Below, one piece after another: positions 1 through 7,829 of a stretch of 28,232 nucleotides of DNA; the first letter of the stretch is position 1, and each line of letters starts with the position of its first letter. The notes under the pieces are model-generated. The model was given only the letters and a program-made list of their open reading frames with translations, ran no database searches and was not told the DNA's origin. Source of the stretch: JAIVJN01 sp036732565. Lineage in GTDB: Bacteria > Acidobacteriota > Vicinamibacteria > Vicinamibacterales > UBA2999. The DNA lies in contig DAINCF010000018.1 in NCBI GenBank assembly GCA_036732565.1, forward strand, positions 1-28,232. The letters run 5' to 3'. The translations under genes and the position numbers were made by a program.

Positions 1-30
1 GGCGTGATGCTACTCGTTTTGGGAGATACA

Positions 31-44
31 AGGCCTGAAGGCCT
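31..44. repeat. Short REP-like palindrome downstream of the methyltransferase gene
   Basis: Two copies of AGGCCT (31-36 and 39-44) flank the dinucleotide GA, giving a perfect 6-2-6 hairpin. It lies about 40 bases beyond the stop codon of the minus-strand methyltransferase gene and is followed by GCGCTACGTAC. There is no T-run, so a classical terminator is not supported. It resembles dispersed intergenic palindromes common in Acidobacteriota, but only one copy is visible here. I see no gene in 1-85. Confidence 0.4.
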
Positions 45-85
45 GCGCTACGTACAAGTTCGCAACGTGCTCTAATTGCCTCGAG

Positions 86-835
86 TTAGGCACCTTGTAG
101 CTGAACAAACACGTCGCCCGATCGCTGGTCGGCGGCCGTGGCTTGCAGGCTCTCGAGCAGGGTCTGGGCGTCGAGCCAGGCTGGCGAGGCGAGGCGATAG
201 GACTCGCCGACCGACCAGTTGAATCGATAAGGGCCGAGAGCACGCAGCCGCGCCAGGCACGCCTCCACCTGGTCGAGCGCGCCGGGAAGGTACTCGAAGC
301 ACAAGGCCGGCACGGGGTGAGAGAGTCCGGCCAGCACGACCGGCTCGCTGCCCTCGACATCGATCTTCGTGAACGCCGGCACGCCAAACCGCGCGATCAG
401 CGCGTCGAGTGTCGTGGTCTCTACTTCGATGTGACGATTCCAGCGCACGCCCTCGAATCCGGGCTCCTGGGTGCGCTCGCTCCGCCAATCAGCGGCAAGG
501 CTGGTCACCGTCGGCGTCCGCTCGCTGATCGAGAGCGCGCCTCGTCCCTCCGTGGCGCCAACCGCCGATTCGAGGACGACCACGTTACGCGATCGGGCAA
601 ACAAGGTGCGCAGCACGCGCGCGAAGTCCGGCTGCGGCTCGATCGCCACCACGCGGCACCCGAGCGCCACACAGCCACGGACGTGATTGCCGACGTGCGC
701 ACCGATATCGAAGACCAGGTCGCCCTGACCGGCGAACTGCGAATAGAGACGACGCAGTCGGCGGTGCCGCCCGGGAATGGCGTGATAGATCGCCAGCGAG
801 CGTGCCAGGCCAACGACGCGATCGAAGCTGCTCAT
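86..835 (-). CDS. FkbM family SAM-dependent methyltransferase
   Basis: The 249-residue product is a predicted cytosolic class I methyltransferase of the FkbM type, a family that O-methylates sugars and secondary metabolites; its substrate here is unknown. The SAM-binding motif I is VFDIGAHVGNH (residues 41-51), followed by the acidic end of strand beta-2 in VVAIEPQP (62-69). The family signature KIDVEGSE lies at 157-164, and the C-terminal part contains CFEYLP. Length and full motif order indicate an intact gene. ATG at 833-835 is the only start that keeps the whole N-terminal helix; no strong ribosome binding site precedes it. The gene diverges from the regulatory-domain gene at 865, with only 29 bases between the start codons. 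No glycan or polyketide genes lie nearby to suggest a substrate. Confidence 0.88.
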   Translation of the reverse strand: MSSFDRVVGLARSLAIYHAIPGRHRRLRRLYSQFAGQGDLVFDIGAHVGNHVRGCVALGCRVVAIEPQPDFARVLRTLFARSRNVVVLESAVGATEGRGALSISERTPTVTSLAADWRSERTQEPGFEGVRWNRHIEVETTTLDALIARFGVPAFTKIDVEGSEPVVLAGLSHPVPALCFEYLPGALDQVEACLARLRALGPYRFNWSVGESYRLASPAWLDAQTLLESLQATAADQRSGDVFVQLQGA

Positions 836-864
836 CCTGGGTGCCGTTGTGATAGTACGTCCAG

Positions 865-2487
865 ATGCGGTGGGGATCTGCGGCCATCGTGCTCTTGGGT
901 GTCGTCACCGTCAGCGCCCAGGCCCCGCCACGCGATCTCGCGCCGTCCAAGGTCCGCACCGGCACCATCCGTGGCCGCGTGCTCGCGGCCGCTGACGGCT
1001 CGCCCATTCGCAAGGCCCGCGTCAGCCTGTCTGCGACCGACGATGATGGCGACCCCGTCCTGACCGATGAGGATGGGCGCTTCGAGTTCAGTGCGCTTGC
1101 GGCCGGGCACTACTCCATCACCGCTGCGAAGGCCGGGTATGCGACCACGGCGTTCGGGGCGCGGCGGTTTCTCGACCGCTCCATTCCCGTCGTGCTCGCT
1201 CCCGGCGGGCTCGCGGAGCGCATCGACGTTCGTTTGCCGAAGGGCGCCGCGATCACCGGACGCATCGTCGACGACCAGGGCGATCCGCTCCTGGGGATCA
1301 ACGTCACCGCGGGGCGCGTGCTCGGCGCGAACGGCCGGCTCAGGCTCGCGTCGGCCGCCTCGACGCAGACCGACGATCTCGGAGAATACCGGCTCGGCGG
1401 ACTCCTGGCTGGCCGGTACGTCGTAAGAGTGTCGTCGGGATCCAGTGGAGGCAGCGGCATGTTCTTGGTTGACGCAGCCACGGAGGGCGGCAGTCCGTGG
1501 CCGGAGACCTACTACCCTGGGACAGCCAGCCTGGCGCAGGCGCAGGCGGTCCCCGTGCGCGTCGGCGAAGAGCTGTCCGCCATCGATGTCATGCTCGCGC
1601 CGGCGCGCGTGCCCACCCTGACCATCGGCGTCACCGATCCGTTGGGACAGCCGGCGGGTGGGAACTTTACGCTGGTCTCCACATCCGGCTACGGCGCGCT
1701 CAACCGATCGGGACGAGTGGAAGACGGGTACGGTTGGGCCTACGTCGCTCGAGGCGAATGGATGCTTCTCGTACGTGGGCCGCAGGGAATCGCCCTCACG
1801 CCAGTCAGCGCCGACAGCGACGATCTGTCGATCAATCTCGTCACGAAGCCGCCAGGCCGCATCAGCGGACGGATGGTGTTCGAGGGCAGCAGCCGGACGC
1901 GGGCCGCCGGAATCACGCTGGAAGCGATTCCGCAGGACGAGTCGCTCGCTTCCGTGGGTGTGATGCGGGCGACAGCGACCGTGAACCGCGACGACACGTT
2001 CACGATGTCAGACCTCATCGGCACCCGTCGATTCCGGCTGCGTGGCGGGCCAGGCGGCGTGCGCTTGAAGTCGCTGACGCTGAAGGGGCAGAACCTGCTC
2101 GATGGACCGGTGACGTTCGCTGGTGGCGAGCATTGGACGGGCGTCACTGCCGTCGTCACCGACACCTATCCCGAGCTGCGCGGCACGGTCGTCGATCGGG
2201 AACACGCCACCGTGACCGACTACTCCGTGCTCGTCTTCCCCGACGATCGGTCGCGTTGGGCCGATCCCAGCAGGTGGCTGCGGTGGGTGCGCGCGGATCA
2301 GCACGGCACGTTCGCGATTGACGATCTTCCCTCGGGTCGCTATTTCGCTGCCGCACTCAGCGACGTCGATGGTGTCGGCTGGTCGGACCCGTCATTCCTC
2401 GACAGCATTCGACCGCATGCAACGCCGTTCGAGCTCGGCGAGAGCGAGACGAGGACCGTGGCGCTGCGTCTGGTGAGCGCGCCATGA
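865..2487 (+). CDS. Secreted carboxypeptidase-regulatory-like domain protein (first of a tandem pair)
   Basis: The 540-residue protein starts with a signal peptide (residues 1 to about 19: MRWG, hydrophobic core AAIVLLGVVTV, then SAQA), so it is probably exported to the periplasm or outer membrane. The rest is a string of beta-sandwich domains like the carboxypeptidase regulatory domain (Pfam CarboxypepD_reg type). Clear repeats start at IRGRVLAAADGSPIRKARV (about 33) and ITGRIVDDQGDPLLGINV (about 129), with later ones at ISGRM and LRGTVVD. Each has the usual DDLGEYRLGGLLAGRYVV-like or FAIDDLPSGRYF-like GxY turn. No catalytic domain is visible, so the role is probably structural or carbohydrate/protein binding. 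It overlaps the paralogue at 2484 by ATGA, implying translational coupling. The exact function is unknown. Confidence 0.85.
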   Translation: MRWGSAAIVLLGVVTVSAQAPPRDLAPSKVRTGTIRGRVLAAADGSPIRKARVSLSATDDDGDPVLTDEDGRFEFSALAAGHYSITAAKAGYATTAFGARRFLDRSIPVVLAPGGLAERIDVRLPKGAAITGRIVDDQGDPLLGINVTAGRVLGANGRLRLASAASTQTDDLGEYRLGGLLAGRYVVRVSSGSSGGSGMFLVDAATEGGSPWPETYYPGTASLAQAQAVPVRVGEELSAIDVMLAPARVPTLTIGVTDPLGQPAGGNFTLVSTSGYGALNRSGRVEDGYGWAYVARGEWMLLVRGPQGIALTPVSADSDDLSINLVTKPPGRISGRMVFEGSSRTRAAGITLEAIPQDESLASVGVMRATATVNRDDTFTMSDLIGTRRFRLRGGPGGVRLKSLTLKGQNLLDGPVTFAGGEHWTGVTAVVTDTYPELRGTVVDREHATVTDYSVLVFPDDRSRWADPSRWLRWVRADQHGTFAIDDLPSGRYFAAALSDVDGVGWSDPSFLDSIRPHATPFELGESETRTVALRLVSAP

Positions 2488-4133
2488 ACGGCCTGCTGAT
2501 CCTTGCGCTGCTGGCGACGCTGGCGTCACACGAGGCACAGCAGGGAGCCACGGCTCTCGCGCCTGAGGCCAGCGCGACGATCAAAGGGCGGGTGCTCCGC
2601 GCGGATGGCCGTCCCCTAGGGCGCGCACGGGTTCGGCTCGCGCCGCTGGCCACGACGGCGGGACGACCACAGGTCATCGAGTCGGAGCTCGACGGCAGCT
2701 TCGCGTTCACCGACCTTCCGGCCGGTGAATACCGCCTCTCCGCCAGCAAGGCTGGCTTTCTGGGGATCGAGCTCGGTCAACGGCGTCCGCGTGAGCCTGG
2801 CCAGCCCCTTCGCGTGAGCCTCGGGGAAACGCTGGACAGAGTCGACATCATGCTGCCGAGGCCGAGTGCCATCGTCGGCCGGATCGTCGACGAGAACGGC
2901 GATCCAATCGAAGGCGCGAGCGTGCGCGCGTTGCGCATGGAGTTCGTGCGCGGTCGACGCCGGCTGGTCGAGGCGGGCGCGCCGCGGCTGACGAACGATC
3001 TCGGACGCTACCGCATCTACGGGTTGCAGCCCGGACGTTATGTCGTCAGCGCCGTCGTCGGGCAGGTCGTGTTTCCGGGACCTCCAGTGGTCGACCTGCG
3101 CGGCTACGCGCCCACGTATTTCCCAGGCACCGCGAACGCCGCTCAGGCGGCCACCGTGAGCGTCGACGTGTCGCAAGATGCTGCCGGGACCGACTTCGCG
3201 TTGACGCCTGCGCGCACCGCCCGCATCTCGGGCAAGGCCGTCAGCGCCGCGGGCGCGCCGATCTACGGCGGGATCCTGTTGAGTCCCAGCCAGCGATCCG
3301 GCAACGTCGCGATGCAATCCGGCGCGCGGACGCATGCAGACGGTTCGTTCGAGTTCAAGAACGTCGCGCCGGGCGAATACGTGGTGCAGGTGTATCGAGG
3401 GCGCGTGAACGGGTTCACCGAAGGGGAGTTCGCGTCGCAGTTCGTGAGCGTGAACGGCGTCGACATCCCGAATCTCCTGCTCCGTACGACACCGGGCGCC
3501 TCGCTCACGGGCCGCGTGACGCTGATGGGGGGTGGCGCCATCAGGCCACGAAACATCGAGCTGGTGCCCGTGCCGGTCGAGGTCGATTCCGCACCGCTCA
3601 ACGGCGGCTCACCGATTCGGGCGGCGATTCGCGATGACGGGACGTTCACGATGGCCGGCCTCAGCGGATCGCGACGCCTCCGACTGGTCAGAGCGCCGAC
3701 GGGCTGGGCGCTGAAGGGCATCTACCTGAATGGCGAGGACGTCACCGATACGCCGATGACGTTCGACGACAAGATCCGGGCGGTGACCGGCGTCGAGGTA
3801 GTGCTCACGAACCACATCACCGAGCTGGTCGGCGGCGTGATCGACGTCAACGGTCAACGGCTGATCGACTACGCAGCGGTCGTCTTCTCCGTCGAGCGCG
3901 AACGCTGGGATACGCAGTCGCGGTTCGTCGCGTTGACACGGCCTCAGCCGGACGGCACGTTCCGCGTCAGCGGGCTGCCGCCCGGCGAGTATCACGTCGC
4001 CGCGCTCAGTTGGGTGCAAGGAAACGAGTGGCAAGATCCGGTGCTGCTCGAATCGCTCGCCCCTCGTGCCACGCGCGTCACGCTCGCCGAAGGTCAATTC
4101 GCGTCGGTGGCCCCGACCTTGATCGTTCGCTGA
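2484..4133 (+). CDS. Secreted carboxypeptidase-regulatory-like domain protein (second of a tandem pair)
   Basis: The 549-residue protein has a hydrophobic N-terminus (MNGLLILALLATLASHEAQ) compatible with a signal peptide. Its regulatory-like beta domains start at IKGRVLRADGRPLGRARV (about residue 33), IVGRIVDENGDPIEGASV (about 130), ISGKAVSAAGAPIYGGIL (about 247) and LTGRVTLMGG (about 345). It shows the same domain order as the upstream protein and aligns to its end: DGTFRVSGLPPGEYHVAALS here matches HGTFAIDDLPSGRYFAAALS there. The pair is therefore an old tandem duplication, already well diverged. The start ATG overlaps the upstream TGA, and no separate promoter is apparent. The gene converges on the Asp-box gene with only 22 bases between stop codons and no hairpin in the gap. 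Molecular function is not known. Confidence 0.85.
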   Translation: MNGLLILALLATLASHEAQQGATALAPEASATIKGRVLRADGRPLGRARVRLAPLATTAGRPQVIESELDGSFAFTDLPAGEYRLSASKAGFLGIELGQRRPREPGQPLRVSLGETLDRVDIMLPRPSAIVGRIVDENGDPIEGASVRALRMEFVRGRRRLVEAGAPRLTNDLGRYRIYGLQPGRYVVSAVVGQVVFPGPPVVDLRGYAPTYFPGTANAAQAATVSVDVSQDAAGTDFALTPARTARISGKAVSAAGAPIYGGILLSPSQRSGNVAMQSGARTHADGSFEFKNVAPGEYVVQVYRGRVNGFTEGEFASQFVSVNGVDIPNLLLRTTPGASLTGRVTLMGGGAIRPRNIELVPVPVEVDSAPLNGGSPIRAAIRDDGTFTMAGLSGSRRLRLVRAPTGWALKGIYLNGEDVTDTPMTFDDKIRAVTGVEVVLTNHITELVGGVIDVNGQRLIDYAAVVFSVERERWDTQSRFVALTRPQPDGTFRVSGLPPGEYHVAALSWVQGNEWQDPVLLESLAPRATRVTLAEGQFASVAPTLIVR

Positions 4134-4155
4134 GCATCGATTCGCCGTCCACGCA

Positions 4156-7100
4156 TCATTGCCCCGCGGTCGTCAGCGTCCGCAGCGGCTTCAGCGGCGT
4201 CGGCTGCGCGCCGATCTGTTTGTAGAGCGCCGGCATCGACGTCGTGATCACACCGTTGACGTCCTCGATGACCTTGGCAAGGTCCTCGCGGGCCTCGGTG
4301 ACCTGACGCTGCTGGGTAGCGGTCGGGAGCGACGTCGATCCCATGATCTGCCCTTTGACCTGGCCGATCACGCCGCGCACGTTCGGGTTCGGCCCTCCGC
4401 CGAAGCCGCCGCCACCACCACCGCCTCCGCCTTGCTGTCCAGGCGCAGGCACACCAAGCCGTCGACGCAGCTCGGTGAGTCGTTTGCTGGCTTCTTCGAT
4501 GGGCCCCTTCGCCTCCGCGCCCGACCCTTTGGCCAACCCCTCGAGCGCCTGGAACTGCCGTCCCAGCTCGGTCACGGAATCGGCCGCCTCGTTCGCGGAT
4601 CGCTGGAGCTCGTGCAGCGCGAGCGCCGTGTCGTGGAGCGTCTTGCGATCGGCGTCGGTAATCTGCATCGCCGTGTCGCCCAGCACACGCACCGACTTGG
4701 TCGCGACGTCCTTGCCGTCGACGACCAGCGTGACGCGATATTCACCGGGCAGGACGTTGGGCCCGTTGAGACCGCCGCCGCCGAAGCCACCGCCGCCACC
4801 ACCAGGCCCGCCCTGCTGCGGCGTCGTCGGCTGCGGCAACGGCTGATGGCGGAGATCCCAGTGGATGCGGTTGATGCCGGCCTTGCGCGCGTCGCGCACG
4901 TCGTTGCCGGTGATCTCACGCACCTGCGTCCCGGCGCCATCACGGATCCGCAACGCGAGCTGTTTGACCTCGCCCTTCAAGTAGTAGCTGATCGGCGCCC
5001 CGTAGGTCGGATTTCTGCCGAAGAACGGCTTGTCGGAGAGGAAGCCACGATCGTTCGCCTGGTTGTATTGCATCGCTTGACGGAGGTCGAAGAGGAACGC
5101 ATCGGCGCGACGCGCCTCCGCGAGCTGCTGAATCGGCGTGAGATCGTCGAGGATCCACACGCTGCGTCCGTGAGTGGCGACCAGCAGATCGTTGTCGCGT
5201 GGATGGACCTGCAGTTCGTGCACGGGCACGGTCGGCAGCCCCGCACGGAGCCGCTCCCAGCGCCCCCCGCGATCCACGGTGATGTACAACCCGAATTCCG
5301 TGCCCGCATACAGCACGTTCGCGTTCTTCGGATCCTCCGCGATCGTGACCACGACTTGCCCGCCGGGCAGGCCTTCGCTCAGCGATCGGAAGTTGCCGCC
5401 GCCGTCGACGCTGCCGTACACGTACGAGCCGTAGTCGTCGTTGGTGTGGTTGTCGAACGAGACGTAGACCGTGTTCTCGTCGAACTTCGAAGCGACGAGA
5501 CCGGAGACGTACGCGGTCTTGGGCCGCGTCGTGAACCGCTGCGTCAGGTTGGTCCACGTCTTCCCGCCGTCCTTCGTGCCGTACACCGTGCCATCGTCGG
5601 CGCCCGCGTAGAGCACACCGGCACGGACGGGCGACTCGACGAGCTGCACCAGGTTGCCAAACGACTGCACGCCGTCGTGCTTGGCGATCCTGATGTCCTT
5701 GGCCACGACCCCCATCAGCGAGAGCCCTTCGCGATCGGTGGACTCCGTCAGATCGGGACTGATGGCGGTGAAGGACTGACCGCGATCGGTGGACTTGAAC
5801 ACCCGATTGCCGCCCACGTAGACGGTGTTCGAATCATGCGGTGAGATGACGATCGGGGTGTTCCAGTTCCAGCGGAGCTGCGGCTCGCCGCGCGCCGGCT
5901 GCGGGCGGATCACCTTTCGCTCGTTGGTCAAGCGATCGACGCGGACGACGTTGCCGTCCTGCGACTCGGCGTAGATGGTGCGCGGGTCCTTCGGATCCAT
6001 CTGCGCCTCGAAACCATCGCCGCCCTGAATCGTCCGCCACTCGTCGTTGCCGATGCCGGTTCGGCTGCGTACCGCGCTGGGCCCGCACCACGTGTAGTTG
6101 TCCTGCAGGCCGCCGCAGACGTTGTACGGCGTCTCCATGTCATAGGCCACGTGATAGAACTGGCCGAGGTCCATGTTGTACACGGCCTCCCAGGTCTTGC
6201 CCTTGTCGTAGCTGATACCGAGTCCGCCGTCGGTGCCATCGATGATGTGGTTCGAGTTCGCCGGGTTGATCCACATGGCGTGATGGTCCGAGTGCAGGGC
6301 GCCGTTCTCGATGAAGGTCTTGCCGCCGTCGTCCGAGATGTGAATCTGCACGCCCAGCACGTAGATCCGGAGATCGTTGTTGGGATCGATGCGAATCTGA
6401 CTGAAGTACATCGGCCGCGGATTCACGGCCGACATCTTCCGCCACGTCAACCCCGCGTCATCCGACCGGTAGGTGCCGCTCTCGCCCGGATGCTCGATGC
6501 GCGCATAGAGGATGTTGGGATTCGAGCGGTAGACGTCGAGGCCGATGCGGCCGAGGTCGCCGGGCGGAATGCCGTTGGTGAGCTTCGTCCAGGTGCGGCC
6601 GCCATCACTGGATTTATGAATCGCGCTGCCGGCTCCGCCGCCGTTGAACCCCCACGCCGCGCGCCGCCGCTGATAGGTCGCCGCGTAGAGCACCTTGTTG
6701 TTCGACGGGTCCATCACCAGCTCGGTCGCGCCGGTGTCGTCGTTGACGTGCAGGATCCGATTCCAGGTGCGTCCGGCGTCGGTGGTCTTGTAGACGCCGC
6801 GATCGCCGCCGGAGCCCCACAGGCTGCCGAGCGCCGCGACGTACACCACGTCGTGATCGACGGGATCGACGATGATGCGGGCGATGTGCTTGGAATTGGG
6901 CAGGCCGACGTGCGTGAAGGTCTTGCCGCCGTCGGTGGACTTGTAGACGCCCCGTCCCCAGGATCCGCTCTGCCGGTTGTTGTTCTCGCCGGACCCGACC
7001 CACACGAGGTTGGCGTCGTTCGGCGCGATGGCGATGTCGCCGATCGACACGACATCATCCTGATCGTCGAACAGCACCTCCCAGGTGGTGCCGTTGTTCA

Positions 7101-7338
7101 TCGTCTTCCACAGTCCGCCGCTCGCGGTGCCGACGTAGAACACCGCGGGATTCGATTCCAGGACGGCAAGGTCGTCGATCCGTCCCCCCATCGTCGCGGG
7201 GCCGATGTTGCGGAAGGCGAGACCGTCGAAAGGGCCGGCGGCCGGCGCCGGGGTTGGGCTCTGCGCCTGGCCTGCCGACAAGGACAGGACCATCAGGGCG
7301 ACCAGCAAAACGTACAAGTAGCGTCGAGATGCGCTCAT
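4156..7338 (-). CDS. Secreted Asp-box (BNR/VPS10-sortilin-like) beta-propeller protein
   Basis: The 1060-residue protein has a signal peptide (residues 1 to about 25, hydrophobic LYVLLVALMVLSLSAGQAQ) and a large beta-propeller region. It carries at least ten Asp-box motifs of the S/T-x-D-x-G-x-T-W/F type, for example KSTDGGKTF (133-141), KTTDAGRTW (184-192), KSSDGGRTW (242-250), RSDDAGLTW (291-299), ISDDGGKTF (334-342) and KSTDRGQSF (515-523). Such proteins are often labelled glycosyl hydrolase, but no sialidase catalytic set is recognised, so I make no enzyme claim. The C-terminal third has two glycine-rich tracts (about residues 845 and 975) around a helical segment. The start is the ATG at 7336-7338, preceded by GGGAG about seven bases upstream. 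The open frame continues upstream only through the 13-bp repeat array and gap, which is not coding. An isolated or exported role is likely. Confidence 0.85.
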   Translation of the reverse strand: MSASRRYLYVLLVALMVLSLSAGQAQSPTPAPAAGPFDGLAFRNIGPATMGGRIDDLAVLESNPAVFYVGTASGGLWKTMNNGTTWEVLFDDQDDVVSIGDIAIAPNDANLVWVGSGENNNRQSGSWGRGVYKSTDGGKTFTHVGLPNSKHIARIIVDPVDHDVVYVAALGSLWGSGGDRGVYKTTDAGRTWNRILHVNDDTGATELVMDPSNNKVLYAATYQRRRAAWGFNGGGAGSAIHKSSDGGRTWTKLTNGIPPGDLGRIGLDVYRSNPNILYARIEHPGESGTYRSDDAGLTWRKMSAVNPRPMYFSQIRIDPNNDLRIYVLGVQIHISDDGGKTFIENGALHSDHHAMWINPANSNHIIDGTDGGLGISYDKGKTWEAVYNMDLGQFYHVAYDMETPYNVCGGLQDNYTWCGPSAVRSRTGIGNDEWRTIQGGDGFEAQMDPKDPRTIYAESQDGNVVRVDRLTNERKVIRPQPARGEPQLRWNWNTPIVISPHDSNTVYVGGNRVFKSTDRGQSFTAISPDLTESTDREGLSLMGVVAKDIRIAKHDGVQSFGNLVQLVESPVRAGVLYAGADDGTVYGTKDGGKTWTNLTQRFTTRPKTAYVSGLVASKFDENTVYVSFDNHTNDDYGSYVYGSVDGGGNFRSLSEGLPGGQVVVTIAEDPKNANVLYAGTEFGLYITVDRGGRWERLRAGLPTVPVHELQVHPRDNDLLVATHGRSVWILDDLTPIQQLAEARRADAFLFDLRQAMQYNQANDRGFLSDKPFFGRNPTYGAPISYYLKGEVKQLALRIRDGAGTQVREITGNDVRDARKAGINRIHWDLRHQPLPQPTTPQQGGPGGGGGGFGGGGLNGPNVLPGEYRVTLVVDGKDVATKSVRVLGDTAMQITDADRKTLHDTALALHELQRSANEAADSVTELGRQFQALEGLAKGSGAEAKGPIEEASKRLTELRRRLGVPAPGQQGGGGGGGGGFGGGPNPNVRGVIGQVKGQIMGSTSLPTATQQRQVTEAREDLAKVIEDVNGVITTSMPALYKQIGAQPTPLKPLRTLTTAGQ

Positions 7339-7376
7339 GGGTTCTCCCGTGAGGCGCAATACTAACCTGGGTACGG

Positions 7377-7627
7377 GGGTTCCAAGCGAAGGTTCCGCAN
7401 NNNNNNNNNNNNNNNNNNNNNNNNNNNNNNNNNNNNNNNNNNNNNNNNNNNNNNNNNNNNNNNNNNNNNNNNNNNNNNNNNNNNNNNNNNNNNNNNNNNC
7501 GAGGGTTCCGCACGAAGGTTCCGCACGAGGGTTCCGCACGAGGGTTCCGCACGAAGGTTCCGCACGAGGGTTCCGCACGAGGGTTCCGCACGAGGGTTCC
7601 TCACGAAGGTTCCACGCTGGGGTTCGG
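7377..7627. repeat. 13-bp tandem repeat array A (interrupted by the assembly gap)
   Basis: The unit is GGGTTCCGCACGA, alternating with AGGTTCCGCACGA. Nine consecutive 13-base units run from 7503 to 7619 in perfect register, with a partial tenth at 7620-7627; the last units are degenerate (TCCTCACGA, TCCACGCTG). Two further units lie left of the gap (7377-7399). Because 13 is not a multiple of three, all frames read through as a 13-residue repeat, which creates spurious long open frames. The true copy number is unknown because the gap falls inside the array. It lies in the 5' leader of the Asp-box gene. Confidence 0.93.
7400..7499. other. Assembly gap (100 N)
   Basis: There are exactly 100 Ns, the usual placeholder for a scaffold gap of unknown size. 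It is embedded in the 13-bp array, which is the probable cause of the break. The real distance between the flanking sequences cannot be read from this window. Confidence 0.99.
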
Positions 7628-7681
7628 AAAGCACCGCCTATTGGAACCTACTTTGAACTCCCGTGAGGGAGCCGAACCTCT

Positions 7682-7823
7682 GTGTGGAACCCCCATGTGA
7701 AACGCCCGTCTGGAACCGAACCTTCGGCGGAACCCTCGTGTGGAACCTCCGTATGGAACCTCCGTGTGGAACCTCCGTGTGGAACCTCCGTGAGGAACCT
7801 CCGTGAGGACCCCTCGTGGGGAA
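7682..7823. repeat. 13-bp tandem repeat array B, inverted relative to array A
   Basis: The unit is GTGTGGAACCTCC. Six consecutive 13-base units run from 7738 to 7815 (GTGT, GTAT, GTGT, GTGT, GTGA, GTGA variants), followed by a truncated one. Degenerate units precede them at 7682-7720, and 7721-7737 is an irregular stretch. The unit is close to the reverse complement of array A (TCGTGCGGAACCC), so the two arrays form a long imperfect inverted repeat. The middle, 7628-7681, is unique sequence. Array B ends a few bases from the stop codon of the TonB-dependent receptor gene, so it would be copied into that gene's 3' untranslated region. Confidence 0.9.
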
Positions 7824-7829
7824 CGCTAG

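Noticed and set aside
4134..4155. Terminator between the convergent genes
   Set aside because: The gap is only 22 bases and has no hairpin or T-run.
4159..5844. A 561-codon plus-strand frame antisense to the Asp-box gene
   Set aside because: This is a shadow of the minus-strand gene. Its composition is Arg/His/Val-rich and it has no recognisable motifs.
7339..7666. Open frames reading through the 13-bp repeats and Ns as repeated peptides such as RNPRAEPSCGT
   Set aside because: The 13-bp unit keeps several frames open on both strands, and the Ns are placeholder. The Asp-box gene has its own start and ribosome binding site at 7338.
7377..7823. CRISPR array
   Set aside because: Units are 13 bp and contiguous with no spacers, the two arrays are inverted, and no cas genes are present.
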